64,000 nt of DNA from Antedon mediterranea (taxonomy: Eukaryota > Echinodermata > Crinoidea > Comatulida > Antedonidae), in NCBI RefSeq assembly GCF_964355755.1, contig NC_092674.1, forward strand, positions 871,001-935,000. The letters run 5' to 3'. Of this stretch, positions 22,901-37,900 are shown piece after piece. The translations under genes were made by a program, and so were the position numbers. Under the pieces are notes generated by a model, which saw nothing but the letters and a program-made list of their open reading frames with translations, was not told the origin of the DNA and did not search any database. The stretch's first letter is position 1, and the number at the start of each line of letters is the position of its first letter.

Positions 22901-25900
22901 CAAAAATTGGTTTGCAATGGAGACTTCTAGAGGAAGGAGGTTATATTTTTTTGAACAAGAATAAAGAATTTATAGTATAATTTAGGGATATCTATTAAAT
23001 GTTTTTTCAAAGTCAGATACTAAATGAAGAAGAGGGAAAATAGAATTGTAGTCGTACACCCTAGTAATATGCACCATCCTTGTTCACTGCCATCTTTATA
23101 ATTACTAATTTTTCCTTATTTTTTTATTTCCTTCTCAAATGTCATGACTCACTCACAACTTGATGGTGTGATTTTTAAAACTTATAATTATCACAAACTG
23201 GTACTATGTATGATGTTATCTCAGTTCTAAAAGACTTAGTCATTTTCGTAGAAAATAAAACAAAAACTGTAAACAATGACTAACAATAATACCATACTAG
23301 CTTTAGTTGTTTTGTATACAGTATGTGTGCAAATTACTGGGATGTACCGTAAAAAATCTACATTAATTTTACTTGTAATTTGGCTAAGTTGCAGTATAAG
23401 AATTTCTAAATGTTTGAACTAAGTTCTAAATTGTAGGACTTAAAACAATCTTAATCAAATTTCTTGTTTTTTAAGTATGAATGTGATTAGGAAGGAAATA
23501 GAACCTCCTGTCTCTAATAGTTTTTAATCCTAATCGTATAACAACAGTACATTATTTCTATGTACTGGCTAAGACATACAGTAGTGTATCTTTGCATAGC
23601 GTCTTTCAAACATTTAAATGTTTGCTATACAGTAGTTGCATGTAGGTTTTGTAAATCTATGGTTTAATTTTTATGGCAAAGTTTTGGTTTTTTTTCATGG
23701 TATGACTGTAAAAAAGTGAGTACTCTACAATAGTAATTGCAGAGAAGCATTTCTTCATAAAGTTGCCTAAATTGAAAGGATTTTATTGTTTTGTTTATTG
23801 TTCTTTTGCGACGAAGAAATGAAATGAGATAATTTGTTGAACCTGTTTCAATGACAAGCATGAAAAGTTATGTAATAGAAGTAACTGAGCAACAAGTGAA
23901 CTGTAGTAACTTTTAATATGTCGCTGCTTTATTGGATTACGAATGATTCATCCGACGGCAGAATTATTGTAGCAAATCACAATTACCAAAGACAGTGATG
24001 CGAGTTGTTCCTGCCTGATAGCTAATTGTCATTGTTTGTTACCAGTGTATTTTGGTGTGCTCATTATTATTCACTGCCGGCCAACCGGAACTAAAACTAT
24101 CAACTTTTGCAATACTAATTGCAATCTGGGACGGTATTTATCATTTTCCTGGAAGAGTTGTGTATTGAAGATTTCGAAAGCTTATATAGTCTACTGTATT
24201 GAGGATTTGTGATAGTTGTTTTTGTTACCATTGAAGAAGTTTTTGTGGAATATAATTTTGTGCAATAATTAACTCTGGGATTCTACTGTATTTATGCAAA
24301 ATACTTTTTTTCAAATTTTAAATTCAAATTAAATTATTATTTTGTGGAAGTTTGCTTTCTACCATCAGCCAATTTGTTTTTGATTCCAGTTTAGTTTTTA
24401 CAAAACAAAACTAAATGTGAAAACAAAATTCTTGATTTGTATTAAAACTAAAAAAGAGTTTCACTTCAGTTTTGGTAAAGCAGTACATTTTAAAAATTCA
24501 ACGTGACAACATCGACATGAACTCTCGCAAGTCATCCGATTCACAGCTTCCAGTTCCTCGAGCTCGACGCATATCAGCGGAACGTCATAATTTTGGTATT
24601 GCGTCTTTAACGTCTGGTTTACGACGAACTGGAGCAACAAAGCAACCGTCACCAAATCGCAATACAACTGGATCGTCTATTCCCACTCCATCTACTACAC
24701 CTAGGAGGTTTCCGCACATTCGTAGTAAATCTCCGGTGAGGACATTATCGCCTAGTAGTAGAGAGGGTCCTATGAGTCCACCCCCTGTCAAAAGGAAGCT
24801 ACCGTCACCAAGTTTATCATCTAATCGTGAATCAAGTCCTATATTACGTTTTCTAAATTCTGCTTCTCCTAAACTACGACACCCAAACAAGAATGAAAAG
24901 CAGAATTCAAATGGTAGAATGCTGCGGCAGAAAAGTGATTCCGATCTACTTCTGGAATCAAGGCGTGGCAAACCCCCTAAACCGCCACCTAAGTCTCCGG
25001 GGGTTACCGGTAGCAGACTGAGCGTTAATGACTTAGCAAAAGAATTTGAATCGTCAATCGTTTCTAATTCTAAAAGTGCTGACGATCTTGTTAATAAACT
25101 GACGTTAGGACGAAGTATATCAGGTGGAAAGCAGGTGTCGTTTAGCACCAACAATTCGTTTGGTAGCGCTACGTTAAGGACCGGCAGTGGACGCGCTCTA
25201 CCGACTCGTGGAAGTCTAACTCGTAACCGATCATCTGATATGCTGCTGTTAGGAGAAGTAACGGAAGATGTTATTCTCAAGAGTCCGCCTCCAAAAAAGA
25301 AAATCAACGTTCTGGTGCGATATTTTTTTTATTATATTTTTTCATTACAATATACCTGTATATTAAAACCATTTTTTATGTACAGTTTTTGATTGATTGA
25401 TTCAGGTAAGGTTGTTATTTTTACATTCCACTGAACAGTATCAAGTACAATGTACATTATGCCATTGGTTTACTCACTGTCTGGCATATTGGTTATGCTG
25501 TAGGCCTAGGAGATTTGTCAACTGGCAAGCGTTGAAACTTTCTCTCAACTGAAAACAAGATTTAAAGCTCTGTTCACACTATCAAACTAGTTTGACAAAA
25601 AAAGTGTGATGTGCCCAAATATGGTGATGATACAGGTATGACATCATCATGTCCATAGAATTTGATAGTGTAGACTGAGCTTTAGTTTAGTTTTTGTTCA
25701 AATGCTTGCATTCTAAGTTATGTACTATATCACAGTTATATCGAAAATGATACGGTATCAGTTTTTCGATTTATAGTATATTTTTTGATTTATAGTTTGG
25801 TTGAAAAGTTTATTCTGTTATTATCGGTGAATTATTTTAATCAAGTTTACTGCAGTAAAGGTTGATTACTACAGTAATTCACTAATACTTTCATCCCATT

Positions 25901-28900
25901 ACCAAATGACTAATACCGTAGATAACATACTGTAACATTATAACAGACCTTCGTAATTATAAAACACAACTATACATTTCTATTTTAAATATGTTTTTAT
26001 AATATTCACCTTGAAATGAATAAATTTATTTTGACTGCGCAGTGCTCCTGTGTATTGCATGATTCATGGCCTGTAATTTCTAACGGAAGTCTAGAAAACT
26101 CGCAAGGAAGTCAAATTTAAGTTATTATTGTCGTAGATGGTAACTGCCTTAAATATTGCATTATTTTAGTAGTCTATAAAGTGGATTAGAAGATTTAAAT
26201 TAAATACCTGTTGTTACTTCCAATTATTTTTTTGTTATTGTCATACTGTAGGTGTTTTTCGGTTTGTGAAAATTAACTTTTCAAAAACAGAGTTTTAATT
26301 GTTACATAATTAATAGGATTTGGCAGCTGTACTTTAAAACATTCTGTTTAGAATCTGTCTTCGGTCTATTTCGTGCTTAGTTTACTTGGATAAACCGACA
26401 ATAGCCTCATTTTGTTAATGTGTTAATTGCTCATCAATTATTGTAAAGGAAGTGGTTACGTCTACTTGTGTTGAAAACCGAACAACTGACTGACTTTTTG
26501 ACATTCAGTTACAGTTGGATTTACTGTACATGCATTCCTTCCTTTAGGCCTACATAGTAGGCATTATACAGTAAAAAAACATTTTCCCTTTTCCCACTAA
26601 AATGACATTGTTATTACAAATATTGTGTACCATTTGCTGAGTGGCTCCAGGTGCTTACATTTAGTTAGTTTACTCTATTTCATGCCTAGGTTACCTGAAT
26701 AAACAGACAATAGCCTATTCTCACCAATTAGACAATGAATTTAAAGATCTCTTTCCAAAAATGGTACAGTAAACTGTAGACTTTATTTTATTTATACCTT
26801 TCTTCTTTCCTTTTGTACATAACCTCTTTCTTAAAGTTGTAATAAAAATAGAAATGTTCATTTCATTTTATTACTTATTTGTTATACTGTTGTTAATAAT
26901 ATTTTATTAAATATTAGTGTGTTTGTGTACGAGGTAAACATTTAAGGTTTATAATCTGTTCATGTTTTATAATCATACCATATTGTTGGTTGTTTTTATT
27001 AAATGAACTAGAGATCTCCAGGCAAGGTTAACACATTGCATGATGGGAAGGTTTAATGAAGTGTTGCGTAATGATAACACATGTTGCAGACTTGCTTTAG
27101 AAAGCGGACGCCTCAAATTCTTTTGATGCTAAGCTTCACTAGCTTGTCTCGATTTTTAAACACAGAATTTGCAGCGTATTATTAGATGGTTAGTTACTGC
27201 ACTTTATGTCTAATCTACATGTTATTTTGTTAACCATGAGAAATAAAGTGGTGCAGTCATGGAGTAAAAAGGTGCAGTTTTTGCAAGAAAAAAGGGAACA
27301 ATCTCGGTTCAAGTCACTTTGTTGTCAAAGGCCTCTGTAAAAAAGTGGTCAGCCTGGTTGAAACCTTTCCAACTGTACTGCCCTACATGAATGATATTGA
27401 AATAGGCAAAACAGATTCATCCACTAAAATTTAAAAACAGATAAAATCATTTTCACAGAAAGTATATCCATCATTTTTGTAATTTTTTGAAGTGAGCCCT
27501 CTATTCTTATTTTTTGGTACTTCCTAATTATTTCCTAGTATGATGGTGTCAATTATCAAAACTTGACATAATTAATGTATGTTACCTGATTAATTGATAC
27601 ACGATAGGAAACGTTATTATTAATTAAGATAAAATACAAATTTATATAGTTTTAATTTAGAGATGACAAGCTATTGATAATTGAAGATTTCATCAGTTGA
27701 AGACTAAAAGAGGGTTGGGAGAGGAGTGGTCTTAGCAGGAAATGTTTCCACTTCATATTTTACACTGGTAGAAAAACACATTAATATTTTTTTCTTTAGC
27801 AATTCAAAAAATAAATTTGTTAAACTTTAAAATATCACATTATTTAGCTGACATTTTTATAGTCAAGAAACATGAAATGTGCAGAAATAAAAAATAGATA
27901 ATTGAATATTTGCTTGCATATTTAGTAATTATGTAAATAGTATTTTAGTTTACATTAGCAATAGCTTCTTTATCAAAATAGATAAAATATAGTTAATCAC
28001 CAATTATTGTCAATAATAAGGGGTGTGTTTACTAACTGAGTGAGGGGTTAACTAAATACCATTAGATCATTGGTTATTTATTTATTCACGTAGGCCTACC
28101 GTAGTCCATTTTAGTGAAAATGTTTACTGAATTGTTAAAAGTTGGACTTTATTGCTAACATTAACAATAACATTACAACTACTGTAGCAGAATATACTGT
28201 AGGACCTTATTATGTTGGGAAACAACAAAAAACAAAACAATTATCATTTTGTTTATGTTAATTATTTTCACATATCAGATTGTATTAATTTTGTCAAGCC
28301 CTCTAGAGTATTAACTTGACCATGAAAACGCCTCAGGGTTGCATAATATAATATTCCACAATATACCACCAATCATTGTAATATTGCTTACCACATCCAG
28401 CACCAAAGCTGCAGTCTGTTGTCAAACGAAACAGCAGTGAATTATTATTATAAGGTCGCACTCTGTAGTTCAAGTGACTTTATGATGTCATAGGATGCAG
28501 ATAGGGAGTGACCATTGAATGAGTTCTTTTATTGTTGTTCCTATTTACTATCCTGCCTACCGCAATCAGCTGATAGATACTCCTGGATAGATGCAGAGTA
28601 ATTTGACACATAGTAAATGAGTTCTGTAGGATTTTAGTTCAAAATATCGTAATTTTTGGTATAATTCCATATGGAAATCCCGCAGATAGTTTGCCCGGAT
28701 CAGGTGGCATCACAACAGATTGTGTGTTATGTTACGGATTGGGTAAGTAGCATGTGCTTATAAACTAAGTATCCATGATACATTAATGTGACATATTATT
28801 AATTACTCCAATGTTGTTTTGTAATGTTCCTAATATTTCCAATATTTTTATTAATATAATTAATAATAAAGATTTGTTTATTAATTTTAATTTATATTTT

Positions 28901-31900
28901 TTTTAAAGGGAATACAAATATTTTGAGGATGAAACTTTTCAAACAAAAAATGAAAATGACTAAAGCTCTGTCTACACTATCAAACTTTACGTGACAAAAA
29001 AGTGATGTGCCCATAATAGGGTCATGATGATGTCATATCACTACCATATTTAAGGATATCACTACCATATTTGGGCACATCACACTTTTTTTGTCAAACA
29101 AGTTTGATAGTGTAGACATACCTTTAGTTGTGTATACTTGTTGTCAATGTTTGACTTTTATTACTCAAGTACTGTACCTACTGTATGCACATTGAATAAC
29201 ATAGGTGCTGTACCTACTGTATGCACATTGAATAACATAGGTGCTTTAAGTTTTTTGTTAAGGTTAGTAAAGTACTTACTGCAGTGTGTTAAACATATTT
29301 CCTGGTTCAGGTAAAGTTAACAGACCATGTTTGCTGGAATGAAACTATTTTTGAAAATGTGTTTTCAAAATATTTTAATTTCATGTGTTGGTGTTTTTTT
29401 AATGTTGGCTCCTGTTCTACTGAACTTTGCTGTAAATATCTACCAAGAAATTTATTTTAAAATTTAAATAATTTTTAAACAGGTTTTATTAATTTATATT
29501 GACCTATTTAAAAAATATATAAATACATATTTTTTGTTGTATTAATCATCACCATAGTAACAAAGCATTTATCATTCCCTCTTGGGACAGATGGATGATC
29601 CTGTTCTACCTGTCAGTGACATCTGTGTGCAATGTTTCTGAATGTTGTTTTTCCCAAAATGCACGATCTATGACATATGCAACAGGGGTGGATCCAGAAC
29701 TTTTTAAACAGAAGAGCGCTAACATAAAAATAGATATGGTTTTAAATTTGTATAGCGCAAAATACAAATAGTCTCTATGCGCTGTTTAACACAAGTGTAT
29801 AAAGATCAAAATGTAGTATTATATAAAGTTTGTGGTACACCACATATCTATTTCTGAAACGAACTGTTGAGTTTCTCAACGTTTTTGATCAATATACTTT
29901 ATATCAACATTTGATTTTGCCATGCCAATCTTCAAATACAGTAATAAAAATGTAGACTTTTTATCAGTAATTTATTAACATTTTTGATGTTCAAGTTAAA
30001 ATATAATACGGTATAGTCTATTTCGTGCCTAGCTTACCTGGATAAACTGATAAATGCCATATTCTCCTCGAACAACTATAATAAAGATATCCTTATATGG
30101 GTTAGTTAGTTCTTCCTGTCATTGTGTTTAATGATAGGTGCTATTTTCATTTTGGATTAATTGATTCCTGTTTAGCCTTAATTTGTTTAGATGGATTTAC
30201 AGTCTAAGTATTTCATAGACATTAAAGACTATAGTGTTTTTATATCTGTGTCCGACACAAACTTTCTATTGAGCTTTAAAAGATGTTCATTTTTAAGTTA
30301 TGTAGTTTATTTCGTGCCCAACTTACCTGGATGAACCAGAAATAGTCAATGGTCACCAGCCGGACTTAGATAAGAAAAACCTTTCTACTGTAGAACACCC
30401 CTGTAACATATTGGCCCATGATGATGTAAAATGTACTTGTTTAAGACCTAAATTTCTTTGACTGTGTGGAATATTGTAGAGTACAGAGGGAAAACCTGCC
30501 TGTACTTTTACGTGTGCCATATTCACTTCCTGGCTAACATCAGGAAGTGAATGGATCCTTTAATTTCCTGAACATTTTAACAATCTATGATAATTATTCA
30601 AACCCTTCCTTGTGTTGTCTTTTTTAAGCTCTATCTACACTATCAAACTCGTTTTATACAAAAAAAGTGTAATGTGCCCAAATGAAGTAGGCCTAGTGAT
30701 ATGACATCATATGGTCACATCACATTTTGTTGTCACATAAAGTTTTATAGTATAGACACTTAAAGTTAGTACCAGCATTTTATTAATGAGTAACAACTAA
30801 ACAGTGGCCAAGTTATTAAATCTACATTTACACTTATTCCTTTTGACAGAATGGAGGATGATGTTGTGTTAAAAATAGAAAAAAATTGTATAAAAAATGT
30901 GCCTGCCAATATGCTTTCAGTTTTGTAAAACATGCTTTACTCCACAGACCAACATATGAACTCATTGTGCATAAGATTGTTTGTGAGTGAATCTGATGAA
31001 ATCATGTGTTTGTTAATGTTATCCATAGAAATATCCTACAGTGCTAACCAACAAAAATGTAATTGTACATTATACAGTCTATGGCTGTCATTTTATACAT
31101 TGATTTTATTTATTGTTCTCGTCCAAAAATAACAAACATTCTTAAATACAAATGACTAACTTGCGAAAGGAAAATATTTAATGAATGTGTTACTTGGACT
31201 CCAATGAAATATTTAATTAATGTATGGTATGGAATGCTGTTTTTATGACTTTTCTTTAATTCCAATCCTTTAATATTTGCTTTTTGAAGCATGAAGTTTA
31301 CCATGATGGCTTAGTCTGCTTATCCATGCGGTGTTTATGATTGGACAATCAGCAGAGATTTACGGATGTTCACTCAAGGTGTGAACTATTTGTATCCCTT
31401 CAAAGCTGTTTATTTTTTGTTTTCTACTGGATCTAATCTTTTAAAATGTATACAGGAATAGATACATAAATTGGACATAAATGTTCAGAAGAGGTGTCTC
31501 CTTTAAACATTACTTTTTTGTTGTTGAAATCATTTCAAGATGTCCTGGGTGAGTTGTGGAAAGTCTCTCATAATAGGAATTACTTAAAAAACTGTTATCA
31601 GTATTTTTTGTCATCTTCATCTATTGTATTCAGATGTATTCAGACATAATGTAAGCCCTCATTTTCTATTTACAGTAAGCATACGCTATCACATATGTAC
31701 AGTAGTATTACTGTAGTAAATTTAAGCAAAGAAATAGCTCTGCTAATTTTTCTGGCTGTTACTTTATCGTTTTGATTTAGCTTTTTGCTTATATTATTTT
31801 GTATCTCCATTGAGATCCAGCCACTGATGATACCCACAGTATTGTCATATTTTCAGTGCTTATTTTATTTGTATCTTCATTGACATCCAGCCACTGATAC

Positions 31901-34900
31901 CCACAGTATTGTCATTTTTTCAGTAATTTTCCTTTGGACTTGTAATAAATAAATGTTAGCCTATGCTTGGCCTCTATTTCTCATGAGTTTAAGATTTCCT
32001 AGGACAGTCCTATCTAGATACAGTATTAGGAAGTGTACAATGTATTGGAATAGCTCAATATTGCTTTGTAATAAAGTAGTATGATGATATGAGACGAACA
32101 AGACATCTGATTCAAAACCTATTGTTACCTTTTAAATATAGTACTATAGATTCCTTTCACATGGATTAGTGCTTATCAATAGGCAATAGACAAACTTAGG
32201 TAGTAGGTCTTTTGTAATAGTTAAGAATGCTTGCTTAACCCAGTTGAGTATCACAAACAACCAACATTCAGTTGCTTTCATATTTTTTTCATTTCCAACT
32301 AAAGTAAACTATTTTTAATAATTTCCCAGTTTATCTATTGATGTTTTTGAAAAGCATTGTAAAACAAATATAAAAAAAAACTAATCACAAACAACCAACA
32401 TTCAGTTGGTTTCATATTATTTCATTTTCACTTAAAGTAAAACATTTTTAAAAATTTCCCAGTTATCTATAATGTAAAACAAATAAACCTTTTTTTTTAA
32501 AAATCAGTATTTCTTCCTGTATTATTAAAGAAAAAATGAATTTTGAAATAGAATTTTGTAATGCACCAAAACCGGAGTGCTTGTGTAAAGCTCTGTCTAC
32601 ACTATCCAACTTTATGTGACAAAAAAAATGTGCTGTGCCCATACAGTTTATGGACATGATGATGTCATATCACTACCATATTTAGGCGCATCACACTTTT
32701 TTTGTCAAACTGCTTTGATAGTATAGACAGAGCTTAAGGGCAGAATGATTGTGGGAGTTGTTAATGGCTACAGGAGGGAAATTTTGAAGTGTATACACAA
32801 CAGTTGAAAACGCACTAGGTTAAATGCAAGGGAATATTTAATGTATTACCGTAGTTTAAGAGATGTAATCAAATATGAACAAAGTAATTATTTGTTTAAT
32901 CGGAAATGAGCAACATTTAATTAAGTACATTAAAACGTCTAGACATTTGTTTGTGATAGTACCACTGTATTGAAAGTGATTCGATTTTTTAAATGCAGAG
33001 TGCATTCATAGTTAAACAAACTCTAAAAAAAGACCAAAATTTTATTTTGTATTCCTTCCAAATGAAATTACTAACCAGGCGGATGATGGCATTAACTGTG
33101 CTTTAATTCAGGGAAATTATTATCCTAACGTTATGATGATGAATGCTTAATACAATTAGTCGGTAAAAAACCAGAAAGCGATTACAAGCTACAAATCGTG
33201 TATGGTAAAATTACTTGCATTGCCTTCTATCCCCAGTCGAAGTCTCTAATAGCTCTCGATGTTTAAAGGTCTGTCTACCAACTATTAACATAATATCAAT
33301 AGTAAGCCTGTTTATTTTGATTGAAACCATTGTTTGTTTTTTCAGGATAAATATGCCCCAATTGAACCAGTAGATTACGAGGAATTAATAATCAAGAAGA
33401 AATCTGCAATTATTAACGATGGTTTACGGCTTATGCTCACGTTCCCTCATGATGATGTATCAGTAAGTATGATCTTAAGCTCTGTCCACACTATCAAACT
33501 AGTTTGACCAAAAATGTGTGATGTGCCCAAATATGGTAGTGGTATGCCCAAATATGGTAGTGATATGCCCAAATATGTTAGTGATATGACATTACCATGT
33601 CCATGGGCACATCATATTTTTTTGTCACATAAAGTTTGATAGTGTATACACAGCTTTAGGTTAAGAGAAGATACTCAAAGGATTCCTCCACAGACTTTAT
33701 TATGAGCAAACATATGATGGTGTGTTTAAGTTTTATTTCCTTACTTTCACATAGCATTGCATACAAAATGAAAAATGACATTAAACATATTTTATAAACT
33801 AAATGTCCTTACTTTCACTTAGTATTACCGGTAAACACAAACTCAATATTACGAATGAAGTAAGTAAAGCAAAAGTAATGTAAAAAGCAAAAACCATTAA
33901 AAAAAACATTGAATTTCCTAAATTTCACTTGACAAATATATGCTCCTGTCACCCACAACTTTATTGAATAATTTTTGGAAACAGTTTTATTTTTAATAGA
34001 CAATATTATTCCCAAATTTTAATTACAATGATTTGCTGCAAAAGAAAGATTCTTTCCTCATTATTCATGAATCTATCCAACTATCCAGTATAATCTACAA
34101 CTACTGTATAATCCTTTAATAGAAGATACTGTAGTTTAGTTGCAAAGCAATTTGACTTTTGACCTCTCATTACCAACTCATCATCACGTTCTCTTCTTCA
34201 GTAATTGGGAAAACAAACATAAGTTTAACCGCTATATTTTACATACGTTTCCTGTAGAAATAAACCCTTTCTTGGATTTATTATACTAATCATCAAACGA
34301 CATACTGTTGTACTTATGAGGGATTTTAGCAGAAACGTGCATAGATAATGAGACCTCTCGTTAGAATTGTAATATTATCAGCAAGTCCTCTTCTCATTAG
34401 CGCATTTAAAGTTGTTAGTCTTTTGATTAGAATTGCGACAATGAATATGAATCAAAGAAATAGTAAAGCATTGAAAACATTAATTGATAACATTTGTTTG
34501 CAGTTTATACTATTTCCGGGGTTCTGATCAAAGGATTGATTAAAACATAACAAAACATAATCATAAGATTGAATTAAACTTTTTCACACAAGCAAAAAAT
34601 TACCCGAGTGTAATTTGTTAACCTCATCCGAAGATTCTTCATCAGCACAAACTAGTCAGGCGGTCAAATGGTTTAACAAAATATGTTAAAATTTAATTTA
34701 ATATAGCTAAAACTTACTGTATTAATACCAAATAAAGACACATATTTTGATTATTTTTGACTATTAAGTACAATGTATTTAAAATCTACAAAAATGTTCT
34801 AAACTAATTAAAATAAACATATATTTTCTATATATTATTATTGTTACTGTAGAAGAAATGTTTGTACTTAACAATATTAGGTTAATATGATAGCAGCATC

Positions 34901-37900
34901 TTGCTATCATGGAGTGTGTTACATTATGCCATTTGTTGTGACTATGTTTTCCTACTAATGGACATGGTAACATCAACGACTCTTTAATATGATAGATGCA
35001 TTTACAGGATAAAACACTGTCGCCATTAGACTTCCTCGACCAGACACTCTATAGTAAAGTTAGTAGCGTTAAAGTTGAATAAGAATAATTACATCTTGAT
35101 AATCAGTTTCTTTGAATCACATAAAAACTAATTTGCTTTCGAGGAAAACAGTGGTTGTAAACTAACTGCTTTATTTATAAATTATACCAATTAATATTAG
35201 TTGATTATTATTTATTTATAACGTGTGCAATTATATACAGTAGATCTCCTCTTTTGTACCATCCCTATTCAGAGGACACACCCATTATGAGTACACTTAT
35301 GTGTAAAATTAATGTGGTGTAATATCTGCTTTTAACACTATAGCCAACTGCTATTCAGAGGAAACCTCTATTAAGCTCTGTCTACACTATAAAACTTCAT
35401 GTGACAAAAAAATGTGATGTGCCCATATATGGACATGATTATGTCATATGATATCACTACCATATTTGGGCATATCACTAACATATTTGGGCACATCACA
35501 CTTTTTCTTGTCGAACTAGTTTGATAGTGTAGACAGAGCTTAAAAGGACAATTTGATGTTCCTTTAATAATAGATTTAAAACAATACTTTGTCAATTGAA
35601 AGTAACCAAGTTAAATTGAAACAGATTTGTTTCCAAAAAGTCTTTCAAATATTTCACAACGTTCCAGTGACCAATGCTGTTAGTTTACAAGTTAGACCTG
35701 CATACATGTCAGTACAGCGGATTAAACATTATAAATCTAAACATATTATTACGTGAAACGTCCGCTATAAAGTGCGCTTCAAGAATGCTAACACAACATG
35801 AAGAGACTTTTGACTGTCCTCATTACGTCGTTTGTCTGACATCATTCATAATCTTTTAAATCTATTACTTCACTATTGATAACATTATTTACAATACTCG
35901 AAAGCATGTTGTATTGTTAATGATGCATTTGACATACATTTTAATTGATTTGAGATTACGACAACATGTAAATATTCTTGATCAATTAAAAAGTTCTGTT
36001 TTTCAAAACAGGAGCAATTCCAGAAAACTACTGTATAATCTAAAAATCTGGTTTCTGGTTCAAAATGTGTTGATTCTATTTGAAATGTATTTGAAATCAG
36101 ACACTAAATAAATTCTTTATAAAAAAAAACTGTATTCTAATAATTTTTTTATTTTTAGTCCTCAACACAGCCACGGAAAACAAGAACCAACCAAATATCA
36201 GTACCTGAAACAGCAAGGGATGAAGCACAGAATCTTTTTGTTAAAGAGGTAAGTATTCATATAAAAGGGATACAGTAGCTACCCATTTTAGGTGACCTAT
36301 TGTGATGTCTCAAAGGAGGAAACAACACCATGGTCTAACACAGTGTTAAGCTCTGTCAACACTATCAAACTAGTTTGACAAAAAACAGTGTGATGTGCCC
36401 ATATATGGACATGATGTGATATCACTGCCATATTATTTGATCATATCACTACCACACTTTTTTGATAGTGTAGACAGAGCTTTACACAATCTTAAGCCCT
36501 CTGTTTACACTATTTTGACAAAACCAATGTGACATGCCCAAAGTGTCCATAATATACAGTAAGCACATCACATTTTCACATGAAGTTTTATAGTGCAGAC
36601 AGAGCTTCAAGTCTTGTCAAAAATCCCATATTTTGCTTTATTTTAATTCTTTGATACAAGGGTTATAACCATTACTATTTAGAGATTGCAAGATAACCCC
36701 CAACGCTTATGTTAACGATCCAACCTGGTTTGGTAATGAGTCTACCGTTCAGGCTTCAAGGTATATGAATTATTCAAAGTGAAAAGCTGATCTTTCTACA
36801 CTATGTACAATGGGATATGTCTACATCTAGACATACTTTAATATGTACATATTGTAACAAGAAAAACAATTTCGCTAAAATGTCAAGTATGTGTTAAGTG
36901 CAATAGATTTAATATTTAATATTTTCATCGATGCCATCTGAAAACAAAATCTATAAATACAAGAATATAAAATGAAATTTCAATCAATAGGTTTTCCATG
37001 TTTGAAAAGATGACAAGCATTTTTAATACTAAAATCATATTCAGTTTCCAAGTAAATTCCTCAGTAAAGTTGTTTTTAACTTTCCATTTAAACAAACATT
37101 CAACAAGGAATTAACATTTATAATTTTAGAATATTTACACCGTTTTACAGGTAATACATTTTCTGTATGTCCTTCCTCATCTAAAATTCTTGGATTCGGT
37201 CACAACTATTTATAGACAGTTTTAATGTCATTATGAAAATGTTGTCCAATCCCTGATTTCCCAAGTTTCTTTTCCTGAATAACATGGTATTATGGTATGT
37301 AATGACATACTTCTTGCTAATGACATCATCATGAGATGTGTCCAATCATGTTCACATCTTTCCAAAAGTTGTCATGAGATTGTTATTGTCCAATCAAATG
37401 CTTTGTACTGTCTAGTTGGTGTATCTTGGGAGTGTTATTGTCCAATCAAATGCTTTATACTGTCTAGTTGGTGTATCTTGGGAGATATCAAGTTGTATTA
37501 TGAATGACAGTTTTTTTTTATGGTGATGTAACAATGTTTTTGTGTACTTGAATAATGATGCCAGGTCCATTGGGATGCTTCAAAAACAAAGTATCTTTCT
37601 TCAGAAATTCTTAATATAAAAATGTCTTGTTTGACATCTGGTTGAACTGCATTCTTGAATGTAAATTACAGTACAGAGTTGACAGCGGTTTTATATTAAC
37701 TTAGTGCTAACTTTGGGAGATAAAATTAAGCCTATCCTCAAGTCTTACAAAGAAAGTCTTAACAAGAAATATTTCTTACAAAAAACGCTGCGTAACTTTT
37801 TGACTGGACAGTCTTCAATAATCTAATATAATAGGTCGGCCAATCAAAACGCAAGTGAACAATTGGGACTTTACTTGTGATTTATGTCATTGGCCTGTCA

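Larger units (their letters stand above)
16927..33345 (+). other. DOCK intron 1 (16.4 kb)
   Basis: Contains an alternative coding exon (24517-25314), a LINE 3' end with an adjacent SINE (20681-21558), a second SINE head (22130-22205), a possible alternative promoter (22290-22534), four full MITE copies, the start of a further one only after exon 2, and several local duplications. Stretches 17.0-20.6 kb, 22.6-24.4 kb and 26.0-28.9 kb show nothing beyond AT-rich intron sequence. Confidence 0.6.

Noticed and set aside
24585-25307. 240-aa open frame on the minus strand
   Set aside because: Shadow of the Ser/Pro-rich plus-strand exon; its composition mirrors that exon and it matches no family.
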